Source: Actinernus sp. WN-2022 (Eukaryota; Cnidaria; Anthozoa; Actiniaria; Actinernidae). Taken from it: 64,000 nucleotides of DNA. The notes below the pieces were generated by a model. It saw nothing but the letters and a program-made list of their open reading frames with translations, was not told the origin of the DNA and made no database searches. The position numbers were made by a program, and so were the translations under genes. Shown here piece by piece: positions 45,190 to 57,303 of the stretch; position 1 is the stretch's first letter; every line of letters starts with the position of its first letter. The stretch covers positions 79,078,861-79,142,860 of the forward strand of contig JAOWCC010000019.1 in NCBI GenBank assembly GCA_030867875.1. The letters run 5' to 3'.

Positions 45190-46045
45190 TCAAACATTTG
45201 ATCGAACAAAAATGTTGGTCCAACATGGGATGAAAACCTACCGAACAATGTTGGTCCAACATGGGATGACAAGCTACCGAACAATGTTGGTCCAACATGG
45301 GATGACAACCTACCGAACAATGTTGGCCCAACATGGGATGACAACCTACCGAACAATGTTGGCCCAACATGGGTTGACAAGCTACCGAACAATGTTGGCC
45401 CAACATGGGATGACAACCTACCGAACAATGTTGGTCCAACATGGGTTGACAAGCTACCGAACAATGTTGGCCCAACATGGGATGACAAGCTACCGAACAA
45501 TATTGGTCCAACATGGGATGACAAGCTACCGAACAATGTTGGCCCAACATGGGATGACAAGCTACCGAACAATATTGGTCCAACATGGGATGACAAGCTA
45601 CCGAACAATGTTGGTCCAACATGGGATGACAACCTACCGAACAATGTTGGTCCAACATGGGATGACAAGCTACCGAACAATGTTGGCCCAACATGGGATG
45701 ACAAGCTACCGAACAATGTTGGTCCAACATGGGATGACAAGCTACCGAACAATGTTGGGCCAACATGGGATGACAACCTACCGAACAATATTGGTCCAAC
45801 ATGGGATGACAAGCTACCGAACAATGTTGGTCCAACATGGGATGACAAGCTACCGAACAATGTTGGCCCAACATGGGATGACAAGCTACCGAACAATGTT
45901 GGTCCAACATGGGTTGACAAGCTACCGAACAATGTTGGCCCAACATGGGATGACAAGCTACCGAACAATGTTGGTCCAACATGGGTTGACAAGCTACCGA
46001 ACAATGTTGGCCCAACATGGGATGACAAGCTGCCGAACAATACTG
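45190..46045. repeat. 36-bp minisatellite with an internal palindrome, ~23 units
   Basis: Unit GATGACAAGCTACCGAACAA followed by TGTTGGTCCAACATGG (36 bp), with limited T/C, A/T and G/C variants. Each unit contains TGTTGGNCCAACA, a perfect dyad. The period is a multiple of three, so long frames are open on both strands (12-residue repeats); codon content looks like repeat, not gene. Diverged half-units flank it (45122-45190, 46045-46062). Confidence 0.95.
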
Positions 46046-46062
46046 TTGGATCGAGCAAAGTT

Positions 46063-48722
46063 GGATGTAATAGATCAAAAACCGGAGCGAGTGTTTAACC
46101 GGAGTATCCAAACACAAGAAACGGATGAATGTACGAGGCCGCTTCGGTCGAGTGCTTTTATTGTTACGAGTGTTTGGATACCCTGGTAAAACACGAAGCA
46201 CGAGTTTTTTATATTACTTCTCATACTACATTAACTAATATTCATGACACATCGGCCAATGAGGAGCGTTCATTGTGGTCACGTGTATATACATAGAAAC
46301 TAGGGAAAGACCACATTGTTAATTATGCATGCAAGTGGGCAGCGCATTGAAAGTGAGGGAAATTAAGGAGTAAAACAAAAGAACTAATTGGCATATGGTA
46401 CTGACTAGAAACGATTCCAATGTACAGGAAGCTGTATATTGAAATCGTTTCTAGATACAATATGCAAACATTAGTTCTACATACAGTTATTACGTGGTAA
46501 AATTATCCGAGCACCGTTACTTTAAAGCTCCGTCTATAATTGTTACAAGGAAAACAGACGAAATTAAATACTTACGAGTGGCTTTTCGCATCCAAGGTTT
46601 ACGTGAGCTCGTCCATTGAATTCCAAGTGTCTCTTTATAGAGCATACTATTTGGTGACATCGTTTTCTCGATGTAAACATTTTATTAGCCAGAAATTTAA
46701 GCTTTTAGCCAGTCATATCCATCATGGATGTCTCCAAAGTTTGAACTTCGCGTACATCTAAACCCAAAGGATTCTCTCCTGATTCAGCGAACTTGTTTTG
46801 CCTTTCCGCTTGCCATTCTTCGAATATTCGGACACCCCAACGATTCTTATATTTTGTACTCTTTGAAACAGCCCGTTTCATGACCGAACAGGTTCGGCCT
46901 CTCCCGTTTGGGGCTCTCTAATACTGCACGCTTCTGGTTCGGACCTTCGCAACCTTCCTCGCTCGCGGACATCCATTGTTTACTGTACTGCGATTCTGAC
47001 TATTGATCGAACTCTTATTTGAATATTGAAAAGCATGGGCGATTTCGTATAATTATCGCTTAAAAAAAATTGCCTTTCTAGGTATTGTTTAATTAGTTAG
47101 GAATTTTCTGTGTTTTGTATCTTTTTGTGCTTGCATGTTTTGTTATTTTTATACCATTGTCCTCTGTGTCATAAATATCTAATGTAGTGCGAGAAGTCAT
47201 TCAAAAACCTCAATTTTGGACTGGACGGGAATAGACCATTTTCTCAAGTATGCGCACGCAACAGGCTTGACGGGCCGGTAAATACTTCACGTGGGCAATC
47301 ACGTAGTGGTTTCCTATAACCCTCCCTATTATTTCAACCAATACTAAATCCCAAGCTGCCTACATGAAGTATTTCTTGGCGGGCCGTGAGTTTTTGTTAG
47401 CTTTTGTTAGACTCGTTCTGATGCGTCAGCCTTTGTTATTCAAATTATTGGCTATTGTTAAAAAAATTGCGGCTATTGTCCAAAAAGCGATTTGGCGGGC
47501 CAATTTTGCGTGCGCATACCTGAGAAAATGGTCTATTTCAAAGTACTCGCGATAGGCCCTTTGCAGCTAACAAATCACGTGGTTTGTACTGGAGAGCAAA
47601 AAATAACTGAACTTCATTTATTTAAAGGCCCTTGTACGAGATCGGTATTGCTATTAGAAAAACCTGTTTGGAAATGCTATTTTCCACCTCCAATCAATTG
47701 CCGATCTTTCTAAAACTGCGTTTATAAAGATAACTTGCTCTCCAGTATTCATGGCAACGCCTTTCCCATGGGGATCATGAGCTCAATTCATTCGTTAATG
47801 AAGTATTATATCAGCACGTGACTGTTAGCTGCAAAGGGCCTATGTGCTGTTATCGCAGTTCGGCCATCTTGGATAAAACAATAGTTTTGGCCCCGGTAGC
47901 CTCGAACTGGTGGGTTTCAGAACGAGTTTACCGGACGAAAACTAAGGTTTTTATTCTCCAGGGACTCAACATGGCCGCCGTGCGATAAAAGCCCATTGGT
48001 TGCAGTCCGAGGCGCGAACGGAACGAATCGCTTGTACTTTAGAATTACCGTCAAACTAACAGTCGTAGACATGAAAGGTTGTCAAAATAGTAAACCATAG
48101 GGTAAGAACAGAAGAAGGAAAGGTTCACCTCATGAACTACTTTAGTTTTGTATTTTGTTGTTGATATTCGTAGACCGTTAATTTTACAGCCGGATGAATG
48201 ATTAGTAGGCATTTAAAAATTTATTTACGACATTTTTTTTACATTTTTCCTAATTTAGTTTAACTGTTATCAGGTAAATATTCAACCACAAATGTTGTAA
48301 CGTATTTTTCAGAGCATCTTAATAGTTTGCTAACGATGTCCTTGACCTACAATCCCAATTTTCTGATCTTTCTTTGACCTTTTTCACACATATCAGGAAT
48401 CCTATTATTGTATTTATTTATATGGATTGTAGCCAATAAAACAATAAATATATACCTATACCTAGTAGTCATTTTGTCGAAAATATGTAATGTCTAATAT
48501 AGGTATTTGTAACTAACTCGTTTACAAAAGACAATTGATTCAAGCCCCCTATCTCTCCATCGAAACCCCCTTTCCCTCGCTCGCTTACCAAAGACAACCG
48601 ATCGAACCCCCCTGCCGACCCCCCTCTTACAGAAACCTGGACTCGCCCCAGTATTCCCATCAGTCCAAATGTATATCCTGAAAGTCTTAGCTTCCTAGCG
48701 ACCGTAATTTCCCCCGCCAAAT
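46063..48722. other. Spacer with several inverted-repeat elements
   Basis: Hairpins: ~46100-46185 (GAGTATCCAAACAC mirrored by GTGTTTGGATACCC); 46381-46473 (AACTAATTGGCATATGG...); 47231-47536 (AATAGACCATTTTCTCA / TGAGAAAATGGTCTATT); 47552-47843 (ATAGGCCCTTTGCAGCTAAC mirrored exactly). No gene recognised. The 3' UTR of the small SGSG protein gene may extend into the right end. Confidence 0.55.
47552..47843. mobile_element. 292-bp MITE with ATAGGCCCTTTGCAGCTAAC ends
   Basis: The 20-bp end is perfectly inverted at the right (GTTAGCTGCAAAGGGCCTAT). Sub-terminal CACGTG(A/G) and TACTGGAGAGCAA / TTGCTCTCCAGTA also mirror. Confidence 0.7.
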
Positions 48723-49034
48723 TCAAACTTTGGCGTGACGTCGGACAACAATGACTACGTCACTTCCGCTAGTACTTCCACCGGATCCTGATCCATTTCC
48801 GCTTCCGCTGCCACTCTGTTCAGTCGTCACAAGCGTTCGCCGAGTTCTCATTATTCGCTGTTCTCTGACGTAGAAACCAAGAGGAAGCTTGTTGTTCCAA
48901 TAGTAGTTCCTGAACGAATCTCTTTTCTTTACCAGGTGTGGCCTTAGTACAGGGGAACATTGCTGAAACATCCAAAGAGACTGCCATGAATGACAAGTCC
49001 TCATTTATATCTAAGGGAGCGGTCATTAATTACT

Positions 49035-49065
<31 letters not shown>

Positions 49066-49437
49066 GGGCCGGTAAAATATCTAAAACGAGGACCCAAAAA
49101 TGTTGGCCCTCCCCAAAACATCAGCCCAAAAAATCTTGGCCCTCCCCAAAACATCAAAAAATGGCGTCTTTTTTTTAACAAAAGAGGAAATCATTTCTTT
49201 TGTTTTACTCCTGAAAACCTCGTTATCAAGCAGAATGTTTGAGGTCTCGAACGTTGCCCATTAGCAGCATCCAGCATGCTGGTTAAGGGACATTTCCAAG
49301 GTGGAGCTGAATTGTCGATTGAAGTAGCCTAAAAATATTGTAAAAGTTTCATTGTTAAAACAGGCGCCCAAATATTTGTGACCCTCCCCAAATCGAAGCC
49401 CAAAAAATCTTAGCCCTCCCCCTAAATTTACCGGCCC

Positions 49438-49478
<41 letters not shown>

Positions 49479-50798
49479 AGTAATTAATGACCGCTCCCTA
49501 ACAAAGTGGTTTTAACTTGCTTTCATGCCTTTACTGATTAGATATTCAGCCCATACAATAGTTCAATAGACAATAGTTCTTGTTGGATAAAGAACTGATT
49601 AATAAAACATCATTATGTGTTTATCTCTGATACAGACACTGATTAATGAAACGTTTGTATCACTGATACTCCTGCATCACTGATACAAACACCAATGTTT
49701 AATAATCAGTGTGTCGACCGAAATTGTAAAGTTTTCAGGATTTCGAAGCTATATCCAGAGCAGAAGAAAGCATTGGAATCGTTCATTCATCGGAACGATG
49801 TGTTTGTGAATCTATGTACGGGCTTTGGTAAATCACTAATCTTCCTCCGCTTATAAATCTCATGCATTTAATAGATCTCAAACATTCTCCTAGGTTTTTG
49901 GCTATCTCATGCATTTAATAGATCTCAAACATTCCCCTAGGTTTTTGGCTTTAGAAGACCAAATCTTTCATGTAATATTATGATTTTTCTGCAGGAGTGA
50001 ACACACATACTGAGAATGTTATGGGAAAAAATGTATGCCACTTGAGTGAATATTTTTGTTTTCAGAATTATGAACACACCTCCGTAAGTTCACGTATGGC
50101 AATGGCATCTAACTTTGCACAAAAAGTCCGGTTAAAAAAATATCTGATACCAAAAAACCTACACTAGGACAACTTTAGGGTCTTGTGTAACTAATCGGCA
50201 TACATATCAAGCTTCAAAACGTTTTTAAAATAAAAGTAAAAGCGTAAAAGTTCTAAGTTTTTACGGCATGGAATCGAGGCAGATACTGCACGCAAACGTC
50301 CGTTTGAAAAGTTCCTGCTCTCCAAAGAACCACAGCAGCTCAAACAGGATACCATTCTGAGAAATCGAGAGAAGTTTGAAGCTGTAGAATGTTATTTTCA
50401 GTGCATGAAAGCTGATAGATCCAACTACTTCACGCTTCAATTCTTACGCGTGTTCGTATTGGCTTATTGTAAAAACAAAGGTTGATGACGTCAGGAACAC
50501 GAAAGTCTATGAAGTCCATCAGACGGGGAGGGGGAGGAAGTGAGCGGACGACCTCGTACCGTCTGAAAATCAGGCTACTCAATCCCGGTTTCTGGGAAAC
50601 TGACTATCCACGCACTTCTCCCTTGGATATGCATCGTTCTATTAATGATTAACTATTAAAGGTTAGGGTGAAGTGTGGGGGAAGGGTGGGGGTTTCACAG
50701 AAACCGTGATTCATCCGCAATCAGTAAATAGTACTTACGGTTAACGTCGCTAAACAGACGAGGGAGGCGAGACATAAAGCACACTTGGCAGCCTTCAT
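48723..50798 (-). CDS. Small secreted basic/SGSG protein with processing-like sites, two exons
   Basis: Exon 1 50798-50739 (20 codons, a strong signal peptide rich in Ala, Leu, Cys and Val) ends at a GTAAGT donor. Exon 2 48962-48723 begins after GGATGTTTCAG. Phase 0 join, 99 residues. The mature part has KKR at 32-34 and RTRR (furin-type) at 59-62, bracketing a 24-residue aromatic/basic segment (FRNYYWNNKLPLGFY). A Gly-Ser run with SGSGSG (~70-87) and a hydrophobic/basic tail follow. The acceptor TTCCAG three bases before the ATG implies a 5'-UTR intron, as in the collagen-lectin gene; candidate upstream donors are at 51134 and 51479. Could be a peptide precursor or a small matrix protein; the family is not recognised. 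The intron holds a MITE and a helicase fragment. Confidence 0.55.
49015..49498. mobile_element. 484-bp Harbinger-like MITE with poly(G)/poly(C) sub-termini
   Basis: TAA flanks both ends (49012-49014, 49499-49501). TIRs GGGAGCGGTCATTAATTACT are perfectly inverted, followed inward by ~40-base G and C homopolymer runs. TAA duplication plus GGG-starting TIR fits PIF/Harbinger (inference). It sits in the intron, ~50 bases from the 3' splice site of the small SGSG gene. Confidence 0.8.
49695..49856 (+). pseudogene. RecQ-like helicase N-terminal fragment
   Basis: A 53-codon frame reads LYPEQKKALESFIHRNDVFV followed by a Walker A-type TGFGKSLIF, then stops. This matches the first helicase motif of RecQ-like ATPases (Q-motif region then motif I). 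Nothing further of the helicase follows. A 47-bp tandem duplication (49857-49950) lies immediately downstream. It is antisense in the intron of the small SGSG gene. Confidence 0.6.
49857..49950. repeat. 47-bp tandem duplication
   Basis: ATCTCATGCATTTAATAGAT...GTTTTTGGCT occurs twice in direct succession (49857-49903, 49904-49950) with one T/C difference, so it is recent. Confidence 0.9.
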
Positions 50799-51009
50799 GA
50801 TCTGGAAAAGTGGTTACCACAAAGATGAAAGATCAGTTCAGTAGAACATTCTGTGTCCTTAAAAGTAATCGATACAGAAGACGCAGACCGACATTTATTT
50901 TAACTATCGAGATTTCACATGTTCAGTACGTTTCTCAGTAAAAGTCAGAAGCGAGCGCGGAAACGTTTGACTGATGTGTTCGTAGACTCGCACGTTTGTA
51001 TGCCGTTTG

Positions 51010-51310
51010 TACAATGTGGCCACAACATTTACAGCGATTTTCAATATTACGCGGACTGAGAACTCAAAGGTCAAACAATATTTTGTATTTTTCGCTGCCG
51101 TCAATCATAACTACGACGGCCACTGAATACTTACGAGCGAAGGCCGTGGGAAGTATTTTAACATCGCGGAGGGTAGGATCGGAGAGCTTAGCTCGGTCAT
51201 CGTTCGTAAATATTCCGCGGTAAAACACAAAACGTTGGTAGACCTTTTATTTAAGTTCCCAGTCCGCGTAATTAATAATGGCGGAAAATCGCTGTAAAAA
51301 CCTTATCAAC
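51010..51310. repeat. Inverted-repeat element upstream of the small SGSG gene
   Basis: TTTACAGCGATTTTC and CGCGGACTGAGAACT near 51028-51065 are mirrored by AGTCCGCGTAATTAATA and GAAAATCGCTGTAAA near 51258-51300. It may overlap the 5'-UTR exon/promoter region of the gene at 48723-50798. Confidence 0.55.
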
Positions 51311-51480
51311 ATTGTTGAAAAAAGATTTTTTTTATATTTTAAACAATAATTGCTTATTGACAACAAGTAAACTGTTTGTTCGTATATATAGAATACTTAA
51401 ATGTAAATTATAAATGTTCATACCTGTTTATATACACTAAATTTATTGAAATACCACAAAGCAAAAACATATCACTTACC

Positions 51481-52704
51481 TTGAATAAACTAAATCTTCA
51501 CTATATTTCTCACAGAAATCATTTACCGAAGCATATTGTGGTTCAGATCAGCTGACCCGAGACCTTGCCGGCCATTTTCCTCTCCTTTCCACATTAACTA
51601 ATCTTATGCCATTCTTGATAGGCTAATCGCGAACAAAATGAAATCCGTCAAATCACTTTCTATATTATCATCTCGATCAATATAATAAACGTCTACGCTA
51701 TTGAACTAAGTTGATGTTTTTTTATTGAAAATTCAAAACAACTGCAAGTGCATTACTGACATTCCCTCAGGGATAATTTTCAAAAGGTATCATTCAGCCA
51801 ACCAACTAGCGTACAAGGCAGTACGTGTTTCATGTCTGGATGAACCACAGTCACTGAACCTGTTACTACCTGTAGCCGAATGACTAGAATCACATTTAAA
51901 TTTAGGAGTGGCGAATGGTACTTAAATCTCGGAATCTCAAATTTTCTGGTGTCTAATGTTTGGATTGACTTATCTTGAAAGTTCGATATCTCGGAATCTA
52001 TAAACGAGAATCGAAATGTTGTTTTGCAATGTAATACCTTCTGAGTTTGAAGAGCCTAAAGACTCGGCTGCAAAACGCAAGTCTCGGTGCCTCGGAAAGT
52101 TTCGTATTTACCATTCGATTCGCCACTCCCCGCTCTCATTGAATTTTCACAACCGAAATGTACGGTGGAAAATATTAGTTCCTGATCAACCCAATGGTAG
52201 TTTATAGATAGTTTACCAAAAAAATAATCACATATTTTCGTTTGTTTTGCTAATTTCAGTGGGCGACACAATTAAAATTTCTCAGATTAAGCGAATGCTT
52301 TCTTTAACCAATCACTGCGGCTTTTTGCAGGAATAAAGTCAGTAAATTGTGGCTTATGAGCGATATCGACATTTTGAACTTCTTCAGTTGATATCTGACA
52401 AAACAGTTCTACAGCAACGCCATTTTGAGACTGCTGGATCCTCGTTAATATCCCGATTGACTGTTATTTTGAAAGTCATAACATAAGTGCGTACTTTTAG
52501 AATCGGTGCTTGAAGCATGTCGTGACTCGGTTTGTTTCTCAGATAAAACAGGTCCAGATACGAATAAAAAGCAACTCACAAGCCGCTGTAGAAGTAGTAT
52601 AATCTTTATCTAAATTATATACGCATTCTTATAATTACAAGTAATTTGCAATCTGACTTATATGTTACGTTTTTCACTGTTACGAATACTTACCTCCCGA
52701 ATGA
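51481..52704. other. Non-coding stretch
   Basis: No gene or clear repeat seen. Open frames at 52016-52207 and 52056-52271 lack signatures. Confidence 0.5.
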
Positions 52705-53460
52705 GCGAGGAATACCGAAGATTCCTACGATGAACAAGGCTTGTGTGGATACCAAGTAAAACGAAGCAGTAGGACTCCAAACGACGCCGTTGCAACCGAC
52801 ACTTCTAAAATTATTATTCAGTTTTGCGCCAATATTCAAATTTCTTGCCTTTTAGTTTGTGATCCGATTGGTTAAAATTGACACTTCGCGCGTAGTCGGA
52901 GATTATACATGTTGGTGTTAGGCGACAGAAAGTCTGGTGCCATCAACTATTAAAGGCAAACTTTTAATTCAAATGTTATTCAAGGAGCACTCATGCAATC
53001 GAAATCCGATGATAGTTTAATACAACCACAGACAACCAGAACCGGAAAAGAACCGGCGAATAATATTTCTGTTGTCTGGGCGCGACTGATCACATCTGAT
53101 ACGAAATGAAATTCCGAGGTGCGCGTTATAAATACAAAGTACAATGGCAAATTAATATCCTGCTACCAGCGAAGTGTCAACTTTAACCAGTCAGAGCATG
53201 TGTTGTTTTAAATTAAAAGGCACGTACAAGCCGAGTAATAATTACTTTAATACTTACTTGCCGTTTCAACACCATTTGCATGTGAAAACATCTTACAATT
53301 GGATTGAATATCCCGCTAAGCGCGAAGTGTCAAATTTAAGCAATCGGATCACGAACTAGAAGGCACACGAAATTTGACGCAAAATAGAAGACTGTTTTGT
53401 TTTAGCGCCCTTATTTATCAAATCCACACAAGCCTTGTTCATCGTAGGAATCATTCAGGA
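52705..53460. mobile_element. 0.76-kb inverted-repeat element
   Basis: CGATGAACAAGGCTTGTGTG (~52729) mirrors CACACAAGCCTTGTTCATCG (~53426), and TTAGTTTGTGATCCGATTGGTTA mirrors a diverged partner near 53340, giving arms of ~190 bp. The interior repeats ACTTCGCGCG / GCGAAGTGTCAA motifs. No coding content. Confidence 0.55.
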
Positions 53461-53707
53461 TTACATGCTCGTTGAAGGCATGACAGTAATATACACATCA
53501 TTTGTATAATTCATATTTCAAATTACTTATAAGAATGCATGTGAGCCATCGTATACACACCGACCGTTACAGGAGGCTAGCTATAGCTAATCTTGACCGG
53601 TTTTATAGATTTATCTCAAAAACTAAACCAAAGCAAAACCAAAAGTCTCGATATATTTCAAGTACCCGGTTCGTAGTACGTATAGTACGTATCTCAAAAT
53701 GGGTGTC

Positions 53708-53887
53708 TAGATAACGAAGACCTAGAAAACGAAGATAGAAAACGAAGACCGAAGATCGAAGACCCTAGATAGCGAAGATCTAAAAACGAAGACCCTAGAT
53801 AACGAAGACCAGAAAACGAAGACCCCCCTAGATAACGAAGATCTGAAAACGAAGACCCTAGATAACGAAGACTGGAAAACGAAGACC
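53708..53887. repeat. Left sub-terminal AACGAAGACC tandem array
   Basis: About a dozen AACGAAGA units alternating TAGATAACGAAGA and GAAAACGAAGACC spacing; the inverse of the right array at 57304-57886. Confidence 0.9.
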
Positions 53888-55220
53888 CAAACAAACTACC
53901 AAATTTCTAGCATTGCAGGCCCTGCGTGAATTTTGCAACAGATGGTCACGTGACTTGTTGGCCCATAGGATTGCAAGCTAACCAGTTCTCCCTTGACAAC
54001 AACAGATTTTGACTGACCCGTGGTATTGTAGCTGGCCTTCGAAGCGTTTTTCTTTCTTTCTTACTAAATTCTTCTCGAAATAAGTCTGATACAGAAGAAT
54101 AGTAAAGGTTTTTCTTTACTTTTGATCCGGTATTTTGTCAATATGCTGGGCAAAATAGAGTTTGGAGTCAAACGAATTCACCTCGAATCTCTAACATTTG
54201 GCAAACATGGCGGCCGCCGAACACAACTGCCACTCTATGTCTATGGTGAACTCTTTTGATTGCTTATTTTAATGCTAGTGAATAATCGAACAAATACAAT
54301 AAGCTTTTGCTCTTGACTCAAAAGAATATTGGGATGAATATTGTTTACTCTAGGCACTCGTACTAATATATATAATATCCGGTGTTTAACTTTGATTTCA
54401 GGTCCAGCTACAAAATATTAATTTCATAAATCGTGGAACATGTTGCATTATTTAAATGTTCGTCGACTTTCCTTCAACTGAGAAAAGGACAGGCTATGGC
54501 TAGCTACATGTACATGTACTGTACTTGTGGAGATGCAGAAATTATCTTAGATTATTATTTTAGTTTGACGGGGGAGTGAACTGAGTGGGTGTTGTACATG
54601 CAAAAAGTACAGCAGATGCAAATATCACTGCATGCAGTCATGTTATTTTATGTAATGTAATTAAAGCTTACCTGAAAATAACCTGTGGGAGTTACATATC
54701 CAGTTTTGAAGCAAAGAAAAATATCAGGTTTGATAAGATTTACATCCCTGATACTTAGTCAATGCAGAGAATGTTATCAATTTTGTTTCTGATTTGCCAA
54801 TAACAGGCAAACATATATTAACCCCTCACTATAAAATTTTAAGAGAAATTTAGAGCGACTTGAAATATGTTCACTGTATCCGAAATCAAGTCTATAGAAT
54901 TAGCATTTGTAATCCACTTTGCCATCCTTTATAAAAAAAAAATGAAAGCCATATTGGGTATTACTCTTCGGTTTCAGGTTGTTTAATTTTTGCAGTTTTG
55001 TTAACAGAAACTTGAAGATTCAATTCCAATGGCTGAGTGCCCCTTTCAGTTTCACATCCACATATACTAGATAAATAAACACTATCAGACCCTAAATTCT
55101 TTAATTTGTTGGTTTTATATTATATATGCAAACAAATTTTTGTGGTTAAATGCTGCTTCCTAATTTTCCAGCTACCAGTCATAAATGGTTGATTAACAGG
55201 TACAATCATAGTTAATGGTT

Positions 55221-55484
55221 AGTGGAATGGTTATGAAACCCAGCGACCTTCTTTGCTATATATGTCTTTGTTAGCTTTTTTCAACCGTCACCCTGCACAA
55301 AACACAATAGAAATTCCAATGTGTTAATCAATCAGCCAATAGAAACATGTGAGTTCAGTCGTTCAGGGGACGCTAATGAACTATGACCCTGCACAATCTT
55401 TTGTCTTGCCCCCTTCCAACATAAATCGCAGCGCCTTTGTTAGCCCCTTTCAAGTTTGCCGGCCGGTTTCATAACCATTCCACT
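55221..55484. mobile_element. 264-bp MITE nested in the foldback element
   Basis: AGTGGAATGGTTATGAAACC is perfectly mirrored by GGTTTCATAACCATTCCACT. No clear target duplication was seen. Confidence 0.7.
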
Positions 55485-56119
55485 CTATTAACTTGGTACA
55501 ATTAAATGCAGGGATTGAGCCAGAAATTGAGCCAGAAGGGACAATATGGCATTAAGTGGGTCAATTTGACAATTATTGTATTTTTTCAAGGGACAAATGT
55601 TTTTTTTAAAGTGGGAATGGTACAATGGCACAGCCTGGCTCATTCCCTGCAAATGTTTATTATTATTTATTTATTAACTTTACAACTAGTCATGATAGAC
55701 ACACACAGCAAACTAAATACAAGACATTATGACACAAATGGACTAGCTGAAGGGAAGTACACAAGGGCAAGGGTCCCATATTAAGTTAGCCCAAACAAAA
55801 ATACATATAATAATACCAAATTAATAAAACATTTAAAAAGGTAAAAATGGTATTTTACATACACCATTATAACCATTAATAACTAATTAATACTAAGTTA
55901 AATATATTTAAAAATATAAATTAGACATAACTGTATAAGATAGATAATTACATTGAAGCAACAGTATACTAGGAAAGAACAGCATCTTAGGGAAAAGTAT
56001 TACTTATCATTAATTAAATTTTTATTCACTCAACATGGACGTGCCAACATAAGGCTGATGCAGCAACATTTGGGACAAATTACTTTATATGGTCTAATAT
56101 TATTTCCATCAAAAACATT

Positions 56120-56330
56120 CTGTAAGCGCATAATATAAAATGACTTTAGTTATCGTTTGAAAGAAGTGAGAGGACTGAGCAGCTTTAATAGTATCAGGAA
56201 TACAATTCCACAACTGAGCTACTCTATTGAAAAAAAGACTCACGAAAAAGGGAGGTTCTTATGCGACTTAGGAATAAGATAATTAAGTCCAGTTTGGCCA
56301 CGGCTGGAACGCTCCTGACTGTATGAAGTA
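56120..56330 (-). pseudogene. LINE ORF2 C-terminal fragment
   Basis: Minus-strand reading gives LIPKSHKNLPFSVSLFFNRV followed by AQLWNCIPDTIKAAQ, which resembles the conserved C-terminal segment (FFNR-V-x-LWN-x-LP) of jockey/CR1-type non-LTR retrotransposons. It is short and truncated at both ends. Confidence 0.55.
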
Positions 56331-57303
56331 TAATGATCGATATCCAGATTAACGATGCCTGATTTGCACTTAAAGAAAAACACAGTCTAAGTATTCCAGC
56401 CAGTAGTTAAGAGGAAGCATGTTATAAACTTAATTAGATTAAATAAAATAAATTAAATTAAATTCTTAAGTTATTTATGTCACACTTTGAAACATTGGAG
56501 TTGATGTATTTGCTGCAGAGAGCTTACAAGGTATTTAATACGTTCTCAATATTTCAGGTCACCACATCAAACATATAGCTATAAGAAAACTATACATGTA
56601 TAGTTGAGAAAAAACCGATTCCCAGTCTTTTATATTAAAGAAAAAGAGCTAGCTGCATGGAAAACATACTATTACAGGTGCGCCGCAGAGCACTAAGATT
56701 GCGATGTGCATGGTTACTTAAATACACATGATAACACAAGACAAATTCTTTTAAGTTAAATATTTTATTTATTTTTCATTTTCTTCTAGAATGGAAAACT
56801 TTCAAATACAGAGCTAATAGCTTGGCCTTCCTGTGGTCATTTCGATCATTGCATCATGCACTCATGGCCGTTCGTCAATGTTTCATGTACTATCCGAAAT
56901 AATCACCCCGTAATTACTGCTTTATATAATATAGTATAAAAGAAAGAAGGAATCTGCTCAACTATTACAATACTATTCGTTTAATTATGACTACTTTACC
57001 TTGTTGAGCGGCCGCCATGTTTGGCAAATACCTGCATGCATGCAGATCAGCTAGACGCTCAAACGAACTCGATCATCACTTCTAGCTCTATTTTGCTCAG
57101 CATATTTGTCGAAATACCGGATCAAAAGTAAAGAAAAACCTTTACTATTGTACGTTCTGTATCAGGCTTATTTCGAGAAGACTTTAGTAAGAAAGAAAGA
57201 AAAACGCTTCGAAGTCATATGGCGTTGCTATGGAGTATGGGCCAACAAGTCACGTGCCATCTGTTGCCAATAGTAAATGAATGCTAGAAAATGGTAGTTT
57301 GTT

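Noticed and set aside
45110..46201. Three long open frames (over 300 codons) across the 36-bp repeat on both strands
   Set aside because: All are by-products of a stop-free repeat whose period is a multiple of three; the frames encode the same 12-residue pattern in every phase and have no start or flanking coding context.
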